Shown: positions 9,192 through 20,694, counted from the stretch's first letter. The stretch: DNA of 64,000 nt from JASBTN01 sp965228805 (GCF_965228805.1 NZ_CBDDIE010000003.1:744001-808000), one strand, 5' to 3'. Program-made: numbers and translations. Notes: generated from the sequence alone by a model not told the origin.

Positions 9192-10088
9192 ATGGAAACG
9201 CGCAACACCTCCGTTCAGGTCCCGGGACAGAACCCCGCCGCCTCGGCCGCCTTCATGCTGACCGCAACCCTGCTGATCGCGGGCACGACCCTGATGGCGA
9301 AGCTGCTGGGCGGGGACAGCCTGGGCGATCCATTGCATCCCTTGCAGATCAGCCACGGGCGGTTCCTGTTCGCCTTTCTGGCCATTGGCAGCGTGGCGGC
9401 GGTGACGCGGCTCAGGATCGCGCAGCCCGACCTGCGCAGCCATGCCGCGCGGTCCATCGCCGGGTGGAGCGGCGTGACCCTGATGTTTGCCGCCGTCAGC
9501 TTCATCCCGATGGCGGATGCCACGGCGATCTCCTTCCTGAACCCGGTCTTTGCCATGGTGCTGGCGATCCCCCTGCTGGGCGAACGTGTGGGGCCCTGGC
9601 GCTGGGGCGCTGCCGGGCTGGCGGTGCTGGGCGCGGTGGTGCTGATCCGCCCGGGCGCGGGCACGTTCCAACCTGGCGCCTTGCTGGCGCTGGCCTCGGC
9701 GCTGGTGCTGGGGGTCGAGATCATCCTGATCAAGCGCCTCTCCGGGCGCGAAAGGCCGCTGCAAATCCTGCTGATCAACAATGCGATCGGACTGACGGTT
9801 GCGACGGTGGCGGTGAGTTTCGTGTTTCGCTGGCCCAGCCCGGAACAATGGGCCGCGCTGGCCGCACTTGGCCTGATGATGGCAGGAGCGCAGAGCCTGT
9901 TCATCCAGTCGATGAAACGGGCCGATGCCTCGTTTGCCGTGCCCTTCAGCTACGCCACGCTGGTCTTTGCCGGTCTTTACGATTTCGCCGTCTTCGGCGT
10001 CATTCCTGTGCCCACCAGCCTGATGGGTGCGGCGATCATCGTCGCCGCTGCACTGGTGCTGGTCTGGCGCGAAACCCGCAATGCTTAA
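9192..10088 (+). CDS. DMT-superfamily (EamA) transporter
   Basis: A 298-residue integral membrane protein with ten predicted helices arranged as two EamA repeats, the architecture of drug/metabolite exporters. The second repeat starts near residue 155 after the strongly hydrophobic first half. The PLLGERVGPWRW segment at the end of the first repeat is typical of the family. Members export amino acids, purines or other metabolites; the substrate cannot be read from sequence. It is divergent from argD and followed 125 bp later by gcrA. The ribosome-binding site is weak. Confidence 0.85.
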   Translation: METRNTSVQVPGQNPAASAAFMLTATLLIAGTTLMAKLLGGDSLGDPLHPLQISHGRFLFAFLAIGSVAAVTRLRIAQPDLRSHAARSIAGWSGVTLMFAAVSFIPMADATAISFLNPVFAMVLAIPLLGERVGPWRWGAAGLAVLGAVVLIRPGAGTFQPGALLALASALVLGVEIILIKRLSGRERPLQILLINNAIGLTVATVAVSFVFRWPSPEQWAALAALGLMMAGAQSLFIQSMKRADASFAVPFSYATLVFAGLYDFAVFGVIPVPTSLMGAAIIVAAALVLVWRETRNA

Positions 10089-10140
10089 AGCGCAAAGCAA
10101 AGAGGTTGTATCCGCCGCCGGGATGATTAGGATAGGCGCC

Positions 10141-10185
10141 TGTTGAATGACCGGGCCGTATGCGCCCATGTTGAATGACCGGGCC
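10141..10185. repeat. 17-bp direct repeat upstream of gcrA
   Basis: TGTTGAATGACCGGGCC occurs twice without mismatch, at 10141-10157 and 10169-10185, a 28-bp offset. Both copies are preceded by a GCGCC-like block. The second copy ends 28 bp before the gcrA start, so a protein bound here would sit on or next to the promoter. Confidence 0.6.
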
Positions 10186-10213
10186 ATCTGGACCGGATGC
10201 CGAGGGAAACCAT

Positions 10214-10810
10214 ATGTCCTGGACCGATGAGCGCGTCGAAATTCTGAAGAAGATGTGGGGCGAGGGCCAGTCGGCCTCCGTCATCGCGAAAGAGCTGGGC
10301 GGCGTGACCCGCAATGCGGTGATCGGCAAGGTGCACCGCCTGGGCCTGTCCAACCGTTCGGGTGGTGGGGCCAGCAAGGCGCCCGCAAAGGACAAGCCGG
10401 AGGCCGCGAAAGCCGCGCCCAAGCCCAAGGCCGCGCCGAAGAAACCGGCCGCACCGAAGAAAGCACCGGAGCCCGCGCCCGCCGCCGAGGCCAGCCCGGA
10501 ACCGGCCGCCAAACCGGCCGCGCCCGCACGCAAGGCGATCATCCCCGCTGGCCAGCCGCTGCCGCCGCAGCCCTCGGCCAACGAGATCAGCCCCGAGGCC
10601 CTGGCCAAGGTCAACGAGATCGAGAAGGGCGCGAAGAAGCTGACCCTGATGCAGCTGACCGAACGCACCTGCAAATGGCCGATCGGCGACCCGGCGACCG
10701 ACGATTTCTGGTTCTGCGGGTTGCCCGTGCAACAGGGCAAACCCTATTGCGAGGCCCATGTCGGCGTCGCCTTCCAACCCATGAGCTCGCGCCGCGACCG
10801 CAAGCGGTAA
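10214..10810 (+). CDS. gcrA: GcrA cell-cycle regulator
   Basis: A 198-residue alphaproteobacterial regulator that recruits sigma70 RNA polymerase to promoters carrying CcrM-methylated GANTC sites. The N-terminal SWTDERVEILKKMW helix and the helix-turn-helix that follows (about residues 1-48) are near-canonical. A long Ala/Pro/Lys linker covers about residues 50-120. The C-terminal sigma-interaction domain has the conserved CKWPIGDP and FCGLP segments. An ATG 39 bp further upstream is in frame but adds residues foreign to the family, so the start at MSWTDE was kept. The 17-bp direct repeat just upstream is a candidate regulatory target. A terminator follows. Confidence 0.95.
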   Translation: MSWTDERVEILKKMWGEGQSASVIAKELGGVTRNAVIGKVHRLGLSNRSGGGASKAPAKDKPEAAKAAPKPKAAPKKPAAPKKAPEPAPAAEASPEPAAKPAAPARKAIIPAGQPLPPQPSANEISPEALAKVNEIEKGAKKLTLMQLTERTCKWPIGDPATDDFWFCGLPVQQGKPYCEAHVGVAFQPMSSRRDRKR

Positions 10811-10835
10811 GGCCAGCCCGAGAGACAACGAGGAG

Positions 10836-10862
10836 CCCGCCCCATTTGGAGGCGGGTTTTTT
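10836..10862 (+). terminator. rho-independent terminator of gcrA
   Basis: A 6-bp stem CCCGCC / GGCGGG with a nine-base loop is followed by six T. It fills the gap between gcrA and the converging pentapeptide-repeat gene. Confidence 0.8.
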
Positions 10863-10863
10863 G

Positions 10864-12309
10864 TTAGCGCAGGCGGAACCGCGTGCGCAGGCCGAGGCCG
10901 AGGAAGAAGAGAAAGGTGTAGCCGAACACCGTCTGTGCCGAGGCCAGCCCGGCGATCAGCTGATCCGCGCTTTGCAGGAACTCGCCGAAATAGAGCCGTT
11001 GAAACCCGAAGAACCGGAACGTGTTGGAGAAACACAGCCCCAAGGCGCGGAACGCATCATCGGCGCCGAGCGGTCCCTCCTGCAGCGCGGCCAGGTAGAT
11101 GCCGAAGGGCAGCCCGAAGGTCAGCATCAACCAGCGCAGCGGCAACTCGATGGAATGGCCATAGCCGGACACGGCGCCAAACAACCGATACGGCAACCGC
11201 TGCCACCACGGCCCGATCTGTCCGGCAAACCCCATCTCGCGCCGGAAGAAGAAATGCTCCTCCTCCGGCAACCCCTGCTTGCCCAGCGCATGGCGGATCA
11301 CGGCGCAGGAGGCCCGGGCCTGTTCGGGGTCGTCTTGTGGGCCGGAGGGCCAGAGGTCATCGCGAGCGGAGAAGGTGGTCTTGTCGTGAAGAACCGCACC
11401 GGAGAAATCGGGGTAGTGGCTGGAGAAATGGGCGTTGCGGAAGGTGGTGGGTTTCTCGAATTGGCTTTCAGAGAAAAGCACTTCACAAGCCTCGAACTCC
11501 CCAAATGTTGCCTCCCCGAAGTAGGCAAAACCGCTAAACGATGCGCCATAAAAGGCTGCCAGGTGTTCGAACGATGAATAGTCGAAGTCGACCGATCCGC
11601 AAAAAGTGGTCCTTAGAAACGTTGCTCCATTGAGAAATGTTGATCCGTAGAACGATGCTTCTCGCGAAAAGGTAGAATCTTTGAATGAGACCTCACCAGA
11701 AAGCTTTGCTCGAAAGAATGTACTATCTCCAAGAAATGAGGCCTTAGTAAAAAAGGCCCAATGCAAAGCCATTAAATCACGAAATAACGCAGAAGCTTTG
11801 AAGCGAGTGCGTCTGAAGGAGACGCCACCATGAAATTCTGTGGCATTGAATTTGGCCGTGCGATCAAAGCAAGCAAGGTGGAAGTTTGCTGCCTTAGCGA
11901 ATCTAGAGTCTTCGAATGAAACTTCATGTGTGAACACGAACTTGTCAAGAACCACAGCTTCCGAGAACTCCGTATTGGAAAGGTCAACCGCGCTTTCGAC
12001 TTTGGGAATGGCGGGAAGGTCAAACCCCTTTGAAGCCAAGGCCTTTTTCCTCTTCTCATATATCTGGCCAACGTTGAGAAAGCCCCCCGTTGCAGGCCAT
12101 AATTCGCCGACCTTGATGCCTACCGCCCCTGCCGCTTCTTGCCTTTGCTCGTCATTCAACACCTGCCCCGCCCAAGCATTCCACGCCCTGCGGTTCTTTT
12201 CATGCAGGCCCCAATCAATCTCGTCCCCCTCCTGCTCCCCGTAAAGCGTCATCAGCACATACCAGGGGTTCTCATTCGCCGGGGTCAGCTTGCGGGCGGG
12301 GTCGTCCAT
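10864..12309 (-). CDS. pentapeptide-repeat protein with C-terminal membrane domain
   Basis: A 481-residue protein in three parts. Residues 1-110 are soluble and mixed. About residues 110-310 form a right-handed pentapeptide-repeat coil in which every fifth position is Phe or another large hydrophobic (repeating F-x-x-x-A/T/S-x-F pattern). Residues 385-480 hold two membrane helices around a re-entrant-looking, Phe-rich stretch, the layout of two-helix channel proteins, though no K+ selectivity filter is visible. I chose ATG 12309 over an upstream GTG because AAGGAG lies eight bases before it. The repeat-coding part (11.5-12.1 kb) is clearly more AT-rich than its neighbours, partly because of Phe/Thr/Ser codons. 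Function unknown. Confidence 0.75.
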   Translation of the reverse strand: MDDPARKLTPANENPWYVLMTLYGEQEGDEIDWGLHEKNRRAWNAWAGQVLNDEQRQEAAGAVGIKVGELWPATGGFLNVGQIYEKRKKALASKGFDLPAIPKVESAVDLSNTEFSEAVVLDKFVFTHEVSFEDSRFAKAANFHLACFDRTAKFNATEFHGGVSFRRTRFKASALFRDLMALHWAFFTKASFLGDSTFFRAKLSGEVSFKDSTFSREASFYGSTFLNGATFLRTTFCGSVDFDYSSFEHLAAFYGASFSGFAYFGEATFGEFEACEVLFSESQFEKPTTFRNAHFSSHYPDFSGAVLHDKTTFSARDDLWPSGPQDDPEQARASCAVIRHALGKQGLPEEEHFFFRREMGFAGQIGPWWQRLPYRLFGAVSGYGHSIELPLRWLMLTFGLPFGIYLAALQEGPLGADDAFRALGLCFSNTFRFFGFQRLYFGEFLQSADQLIAGLASAQTVFGYTFLFFLGLGLRTRFRLR

Positions 12310-12401
12310 CGAAATCACTCCTTCAATGCGCCCACCCTACGCCGGGCGGGGCTGCATTCAACCCTTCCCTGCCTGGCCCGGACCCTCTATACCCCCCGGC
12401 C

Positions 12402-13775
12402 ATGAGTACGAACCCGCCGAACCTCCGCCCAGACCTCGCGCCGCCCGCGCGGATCCAGGACACCGCGCGCCCGGGACAGCCGAAGATCGGCATGGTCTCG
12501 CTGGGTTGCCCCAAGGCCCTGGTGGACAGCGAGCGCATCCTGACCCGGCTGCGCGCAGAGGGCTATGCGATCAGCCCGGATTACTCCGGCGCGGATGCGG
12601 TGGTGGTGAACACCTGCGGCTTCCTGGACAGCGCCAAGGCGGAGAGCCTAGAGGCCATTGGCGAAGCTCTGGTCGAGAACGGGCGCGTCATCGTCACCGG
12701 ATGTCTGGGCGCGGAAGAGGATTACATTCGCGGCACGCACCCCAGCGTGCTGGCCGTCACCGGCCCGCATCAATATGAACAGGTTCTGGACGCGATCCAT
12801 GACGCGGTGCCGCCGGACCCCGACCCGTTCGTGGACCTGCTGCCGTCGACCGGCGTCAAGCTGACCCCGCGCCATTACAGCTACCTGAAGATCTCGGAAG
12901 GCTGCAATCACGCCTGCAAGTTCTGCATCATCCCGGACATGCGCGGCAAGCTGGCCTCGCGGCCCGCGCACGCGGTGATGCGGGAGGCGGAGAAGCTGGT
13001 GGAGGCCGGGGTGCAGGAGCTGCTGGTCATTTCGCAGGATACCTCGGCCTACGGCGTCGATATCCGGCACGCGGAGGATCGTGGCCATCGCGCGCATATC
13101 ACCGATCTGGCGCGGGATCTGGGCTCACTGGGGGCCTGGGTGCGCATGCACTACGTCTACCCCTACCCTCATGTGCGCCAGCTGATCCCGCTGATGGCGG
13201 AGGGGCTGATCCTGCCCTATCTGGATATCCCGTTCCAACATGCCGACCCCGGGGTGCTGAAACGCATGGCGCGGCCGGCGGCGGCGGCCAAGACGCTGGA
13301 CGAAATTGCCGCCTGGCGGCGCGACTGCCCGGATATCACCCTGCGCTCCACCTTCATCGTCGGCTACCCGGGCGAGACCGAGGCGGAGTTTCAGGTGCTG
13401 CTCGACTGGATGGACGAGGCGCAGCTGGATCGCGTCGGCTGCTTCCAATACGAAAACGTCGACGGCGCGCGGTCAAACGCCCTGCCCGACCACGTGCCCG
13501 CCGAGGTCAAACAGGAGCGCTGGGAGCGGTTCATGGAGAAGGCCCAGGCGATTTCCGAGGCCAAGCTGGCGGCGAAGGTTGGCCAGGTGATGGACGTGAT
13601 CGTGGATGACATCGACGCGGACGGGATTGCGACCTGCCGGACCAAAGCAGATGCGCCGGAAATCGACGGGAACCTGTTCATCGACGAGGGGACGGAGGGG
13701 CTATCCGTGGGTGAGATCGTTCGCGTTGAAGTGGATGAGGCGGGGGAGTATGATTTGTGGGGGCGGTTGGGTTAG
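12402..13775 (+). CDS. rimO: ribosomal protein S12 methylthiotransferase RimO
   Basis: A 457-residue radical-SAM enzyme that adds a methylthio group to the conserved aspartate of ribosomal protein S12. The N-terminal cluster cysteines lie in LGCPKALVDSE, VNTCGFLDS and VTGCLG. The radical-SAM CxxxCxxC is C168/C172/C175 (CNHACKFC). A C-terminal TRAM domain covers about residues 390-457. Length and motif spacing are typical. It overlaps the converging DUF2971 fragment by four bases at the 3' end. Confidence 0.96.
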   Translation: MSTNPPNLRPDLAPPARIQDTARPGQPKIGMVSLGCPKALVDSERILTRLRAEGYAISPDYSGADAVVVNTCGFLDSAKAESLEAIGEALVENGRVIVTGCLGAEEDYIRGTHPSVLAVTGPHQYEQVLDAIHDAVPPDPDPFVDLLPSTGVKLTPRHYSYLKISEGCNHACKFCIIPDMRGKLASRPAHAVMREAEKLVEAGVQELLVISQDTSAYGVDIRHAEDRGHRAHITDLARDLGSLGAWVRMHYVYPYPHVRQLIPLMAEGLILPYLDIPFQHADPGVLKRMARPAAAAKTLDEIAAWRRDCPDITLRSTFIVGYPGETEAEFQVLLDWMDEAQLDRVGCFQYENVDGARSNALPDHVPAEVKQERWERFMEKAQAISEAKLAAKVGQVMDVIVDDIDADGIATCRTKADAPEIDGNLFIDEGTEGLSVGEIVRVEVDEAGEYDLWGRLG

Positions 13776-14336
13776 AAAACCCAACCATTAGAAGACATCA
13801 AAGGGTGGGGTTCTGGCTGGTGCCCCTTCCAGTGCAATAGGCACCCTCTTATCCCGTTTCTCTCAAACTCCTCCGCATATTTATTGCTCGCATCGAAACC
13901 AAACTCTTCACCAAAGGCGACTCCAACCAATGAGCCCAAAATACTAACAAACACATAGTCTTCATCTCGGTTAGAGAGCATCACCCTATATTCGTTCTCC
14001 GTTTGCCAATCTCTATGTTTGAGAAAATACAGCTCTCGCCAATACCTCACGGTGTGCTGCCGAACAAAGGTCGAAACCCCAAGCCTTTCCGCCAAGTCGA
14101 GATCAATCGAGTAAGGGTCGGCGCCTTTTCGAAGAATGCTGCTCGGAATGTCAGCGTAATTAACGTCACCATAGAAGAACTGTCGATTTTGCTCTCTCGC
14201 AAGGTCTCCAAGGCTCGCGACTAGCCTTCGCCGATCAAAAACAAGGCAAACACCCTTGTGCCCTTCTCCGTACTGCGCCCACATTCGAGGTTTGCAGTAC
14301 CCGCGGTGAAAGTTGGCTTGGGCATCATCTAACCCC
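13772..14336 (-). pseudogene. DUF2971 protein, 3' part (split by IS element)
   Basis: C-terminal portion of a DUF2971 protein. The family-typical block R-x-x-MWAQYGEGHKGVCLVF sits near the start of this part, followed by a YWRELYFLKHRDWQTENEYR segment. Removing the inserted element joins this part to the one at 15635-15948 exactly in frame, giving a continuous AKTSWCL-GLDDAQ junction. The full product would be about 293 residues. DUF2971 has no established biochemical role; some members sit in defence or abiotic-stress loci. This part and its partner are AT-richer than the surrounding core genes, in keeping with an accessory gene. Confidence 0.8.
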
Positions 14337-14370
14337 TGATCAGCCCCACCTAAGTGGTCCAGTCTGAATG

Positions 14371-15186
14371 TTAGTGCATGATTGGCCTGGGTTCCATCGG
14401 GACGATGGTTTCCGGGGCCGGTGGGCGGTAGCCCAAGGCACTATGTGGCCGTTTGGTGTTGTAGTGCTTCCTCCATTGTTCAATCAGGATTTGCGCCTCC
14501 CGTAAGCTGTAGAAGACTTCACCATTGAGCAGCTCGTCGCGGAACCGGGCATTGAAGCTTTCACAGTATCCATTCTCCCATGGTGATCCCGGTTCAATGT
14601 AAGCGGTCTTGGCTCCGACGGCTGCAATCCAGTCCCGGACAGACTGTGCGATAAACTCAGGGCCGTTATCGGAGCGAATGAAAGCAGGGACACCACGCAG
14701 GATGAACAGGTCCGTCAGCGCGTCGATGACCTCGGTCGAGTTCAACTTCCGCTGCACACGGATCGCCAGACATTCCCGACTATATTCATCCAAGATGTTG
14801 AGGGTGCGAAACACCTTTCCATCATCCGTTCGATGATGAACGAAGTCATAGCTCCAGACATGATTGCGATACTTCGGTCGCAGCCGGACGCAAGAACCGT
14901 CATTCAGCCAGAGCCGCCCTTTTTTGGGTTGCTTCATCGGTACTTTGAGCCCCTCGCGTCGCCACAGACGTTCGACACGCTTGTCGTTCACCAGCCAGCC
15001 TGCATCTCTCAGCAAAGCGGCGATCCGGCGATAACCATAGCGACCATACTGGCGCGTCAGCGCGATCATGTCGGCCACCAGGCGATCTTCGTCAGCACGC
15101 CCAACAGGCATCCGTCTTTGTGTGGATCGATGCTGTCCCAAGACACGACAAGCGCGACGCTCTGAGATGTGAAACTGGCTTCGCAC
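14371..15186 (-). CDS. IS3-family transposase OrfB (DDE integrase domain)
   Basis: A 271-residue catalytic part of the transposase, probably made only as an OrfAB fusion. An HTH_21-like region with SERRACRVLG opens it, followed by an rve integrase core. The catalytic triad is visible: Asp in WSYDFVH, Asp in RSDNGPEF, and Glu in ENGYCESFNARFRDE with the expected D-D-35-E-like spacing. The GTG given as start is only nominal: the frame stays open upstream through an LLSPSRRRACVEHV segment to the slippery heptamer at 15225-15231, where the -1 shift from OrfA would enter. No inactivating change is visible. Confidence 0.9.
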   Translation of the reverse strand: MRSQFHISERRACRVLGQHRSTQRRMPVGRADEDRLVADMIALTRQYGRYGYRRIAALLRDAGWLVNDKRVERLWRREGLKVPMKQPKKGRLWLNDGSCVRLRPKYRNHVWSYDFVHHRTDDGKVFRTLNILDEYSRECLAIRVQRKLNSTEVIDALTDLFILRGVPAFIRSDNGPEFIAQSVRDWIAAVGAKTAYIEPGSPWENGYCESFNARFRDELLNGEVFYSLREAQILIEQWRKHYNTKRPHSALGYRPPAPETIVPMEPRPIMH

Positions 15187-15218
15187 ATGCTCAACGCAGG
15201 CGCGGCGACGCGAAGGGC

Positions 15219-15497
15219 TCAGTAGTTTCCCCGTGCGGCCTCCGATAGGATCAGCTTGTCCAGCGTCAGGTCGGACACGGCCCGGCGCAAGCGATCATTC
15301 TCTTTCTGGAGCCGTTTGAGTTCTTTCAGTTGGTCGGTTCCCATACCGCCATATTGCTTACGCCAGCGGTAAAACGTCTGCTCGGTTATCTGCACCTGGC
15401 GGATCGCATCAACTCGCGGCATCCCTTGGCCGCATAGCACCTCAACCTGCCGCAACTTCGTGACAATCTCTTCCGGTTTGTGGCGTTTAATTCCCAT
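15219..15497 (-). CDS. IS3-family transposase OrfA (helix-turn-helix)
   Basis: A 92-residue OrfA. The N-terminal helix-turn-helix (HKPEEIVTKLRQVEVL to about residue 50, with EQTFYRWRKQYGG as recognition region) is followed by a leucine-zipper-like coiled coil (LKELKRLQKENDRLRRAV), as in IS3 elements. It binds the terminal inverted repeats and also supplies the N-terminus of OrfAB. The start codon and the 24 bp after it lie inside the 81-bp duplicated block, so a second copy of the start region exists at 15554-15634 but leads only back into the first copy. Confidence 0.92.
   Translation of the reverse strand: MGIKRHKPEEIVTKLRQVEVLCGQGMPRVDAIRQVQITEQTFYRWRKQYGGMGTDQLKELKRLQKENDRLRRAVSDLTLDKLILSEAARGNY
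15225..15231 (-). promoter_or_regulatory. programmed -1 ribosomal frameshift heptamer of the IS
   Basis: Read on the minus strand, G GGA AAC fits the X-XXY-YYZ slippery pattern. It lies exactly in the OrfA frame (codons GGA AAC), two codons before the OrfA stop. Slipping back one base enters the OrfB frame, which is open from there to its end. Confidence 0.7.
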
Positions 15498-15634
15498 CTT
15501 TGATCCTCCGTTTCCTAACTATAGGGGCGGACCACTTCAGTGGGGGAGGATCACCGGTTTGTGGCGTTTAATTCCCATCTTTGATCCTCCGTTTCCTAAC
15601 TATAGGGGCGGACCACTTCAGTGGGGGAGGATCA
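15473..15634. repeat. 81-bp tandem duplication of the IS right end
   Basis: Two identical 81-bp units abut: 15473-15553 and 15554-15634. Each starts CCGGTTTGTGGCG, contains the orfA start region and ends with the right inverted repeat (GGGGGAGGATCA). The element therefore carries two potential right ends 81 bp apart. Confidence 0.95.
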
Positions 15635-15948
15635 AGGCACCAAGAGGTCTTGGCACATTGAGCGAGGTCAGCTTTGAGCTGGTGCAGCTCTTCGTTGCGC
15701 TCATCATCAAATGAAAAGGAAAACGGAAAGTCCTTAGTCTCTCTGGGGTCATTCATCCTCCGAAAAGTTGAAAATCGGAGGGTCCGTGTGTCGAAGATTT
15801 TCTGGAAGGAAGAGGCAGTCGTGTAGTGGTAAACAAATTTGTCGACAGTGCGAAGATGGTACCAAATATCATCATTGGCCTTTGTACCAGACTTGCCGCT
15901 ATGGACGAACGCCGCCACTTGCACACCAGAAGTCAAAATACTCTTCAT
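15635..15948 (-). pseudogene. DUF2971 protein, 5' part (split by IS element)
   Basis: The N-terminal part, with the family-typical VYHYTTASSFQKIFDTRTLRFS and MNDPRETKDF segments. Codons run without interruption up to the IS end at 15635, where the frame is broken by the element. The ATG at 15948 has AGGAG nine bases upstream. The partner part is at 13772-14336. A short product ending in IS-derived residues (DPPPLKWS...) could still be translated but would lack the conserved MW-x-x-Y block. Confidence 0.8.
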
Positions 15949-16097
15949 CAAACTAGGCTCCTAATTCCCCAAATAACTCACACGGCTATTCTACCACTTA
16001 ATGGCGAACGGTCATTTGTATTCAAAGCTACAAAGGAAACCAGTTGTGCCTTGATGAGTAGGTCGTTTGACCCTCCCCGGAGCGCCGTTCTAAAACA

Positions 16098-16125
16098 AAG
16101 CGACCGCCCAGTAGGACGGTCGCTT
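16098..16125 (-). terminator. rho-independent terminator of carB
   Basis: A 9-bp perfect stem AAGCGACCG / CGGTCGCTT with a ten-base loop lies 26 bp past the carB stop and is followed on the minus strand by TGTTTTAG. The rest of the 200-bp gap up to the DUF2971 fragment shows no gene. Confidence 0.75.
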
Positions 16126-16150
16126 CGGGTCTCGTCAAAGGCTGCGTGAC

Positions 16151-19393
<3,243 letters not shown>

Positions 19394-19572
19394 GGCTCTC
19401 GTCCCCCGGGTTGCGAGTCAGTGGCGCGGCGGCGCCCAAATTGTCCTGCGTTATAGGCACCGCGCAGAAAGGTGCAAGGGGGATCGGAAAGGCGACGTCA
19501 AATGCCGCATTTCCCCTGTCTCCCCGCTGCTGGCGGGAGTATAGGGGATTCCTCAGACAAACGGGGTGAGTT

Positions 19573-20694
19573 GTGCGCCTTTTCTTCGATCAGGGCCCCT
19601 TGGGGGGCGGGACATGGTTCGACCGGCCCGAACGGGTCGTGCGGGCGGTGACGCCTGGGGAAGTGCCGGGCGCGCTGGCCGCTTTGGATCAGGCGCGGTC
19701 GGACGGGTTCTGGGTCGCGGGTTATGCCAGTTACGAGCTGGGCTATGCGCTGGAGCCGAAGCTTTCCCATCTGATGCCGGAAGCACGGCGTCTGCCCTTG
19801 CTGCAATTCGGCCTGTTCCGCGCGCCGTGCCAGGGGGAGGTCGCGCCTGCCCCGGTCGGGCTGTCGCCGCCGCGCCCAACCTGGAGCGAAGAGCAGTACA
19901 AAGCGGCCTTCGAGGTGGTGCATGAGTTCATCGGGGCCGGCGACATTTATCAGGCGAACCTGACCTTTCCCATGCAGCTGGACCTGCGCGGCGGGGCCGA
20001 GGCGCTGCACGGGGCGCTGGCGCAGGGGCAGCCGGTCGGCCATGGGGCGCTGGTGCTGCAGGAGGGGCTGCCCGATATCGTCAGCCGCTCGCCGGAGCTG
20101 TTCTTTCGCACCTCGGCGGATGGTGTGATCGAGACGCGGCCGATGAAGGGTACGCAGCCGCGCGCCGACGATCCGGTGGAAGACGCCGCGCGGCGGGACT
20201 TCCTTACAACGGATGAAAAGAACCTGGCCGAGAACCTGATGATCGTCGACCTGCTGCGCAATGACATCAGCCGGGTGGCTGAACCCGGGTCGGTGCATGT
20301 GCCGGAGCTGTTTGCGGTAGAAAGCTATGCAACCGTGCATCAGATGACCTCGCTTGTGCGGGCGAAGCTGCGGGATGGGGCCGGGTTGGCCGAGATTTTC
20401 TCCGCGCTCTTTCCTTGCGGGTCGATCACCGGCGCGCCGAAGATCCGGGCGATGGAAATCCTGAACGACCTGGAGCCCGATCCGCGTGAGATCTATTGCG
20501 GCACGATCGGCTGGGCCGCGCCGGACGGGGCGTCGAGCTTCAACGTGGCCATTCGCACGCTGATGGTCGAAGATGGCCGCGCGGTGATGAACGTGGGCGG
20601 CGGGGTCGTCTGGGACAGCACCGCCGCATCGGAATACGAGGAAGCCCTGTGGAAAGCACGCTTTGCCCGCCGGATGACCCCGGCTTCGCCCTGA
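19573..20694 (+). CDS. pabB: aminodeoxychorismate synthase component I
   Basis: A 373-residue chorismate-binding enzyme that turns chorismate plus ammonia into 4-amino-4-deoxychorismate for folate synthesis. The catalytic-core signatures are present: RPMKGTQPR near residue 195, the ENLMIVDLLRND block, and CGSITGAPKIRAMEIL near residue 283. It is at the short end for the family because the N-terminal beta-barrel is reduced. The start is GTG, 12 bases after a GGGG stretch. The 3' end overlaps the next gene by 46 bp, so synthase and lyase are coupled. It is divergent from carB. Confidence 0.93.
   Translation: MRLFFDQGPLGGGTWFDRPERVVRAVTPGEVPGALAALDQARSDGFWVAGYASYELGYALEPKLSHLMPEARRLPLLQFGLFRAPCQGEVAPAPVGLSPPRPTWSEEQYKAAFEVVHEFIGAGDIYQANLTFPMQLDLRGGAEALHGALAQGQPVGHGALVLQEGLPDIVSRSPELFFRTSADGVIETRPMKGTQPRADDPVEDAARRDFLTTDEKNLAENLMIVDLLRNDISRVAEPGSVHVPELFAVESYATVHQMTSLVRAKLRDGAGLAEIFSALFPCGSITGAPKIRAMEILNDLEPDPREIYCGTIGWAAPDGASSFNVAIRTLMVEDGRAVMNVGGGVVWDSTAASEYEEALWKARFARRMTPASP

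Larger units (their letters stand above)
14337..15634 (-). mobile_element. IS3-family insertion sequence, probably IS407 group
   Basis: The left terminus at 14337 (TGATCAGCCCCACCTAAGTG...) and the right terminus read inward (TGATCCTCCCCCACTGAAGTG...) form 24-25-bp imperfect inverted repeats starting TGATC and ending AAGTGGTCC. Inside are orfA and orfB, read leftward and linked by a -1 frameshift signal. The basic element is about 1.2 kb; an 81-bp tandem duplication of the right end lengthens it to 1298 bp. The flanking bases show no target duplication: left flank CCCC, right flank AGGC. It interrupts a DUF2971 gene. The group assignment rests on the OrfB style (SERRACRVLG) and length only. 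Confidence 0.9.

Noticed and set aside
10255..11577. 440-codon forward frame spanning gcrA and the start of the pentapeptide gene region
   Set aside because: Runs through gcrA in the wrong frame, across a terminator and antisense to the next gene.
15473..15634. Two 81-bp direct repeats considered as CRISPR-like or as att sites
   Set aside because: They abut with no spacer and consist of IS terminal sequence.
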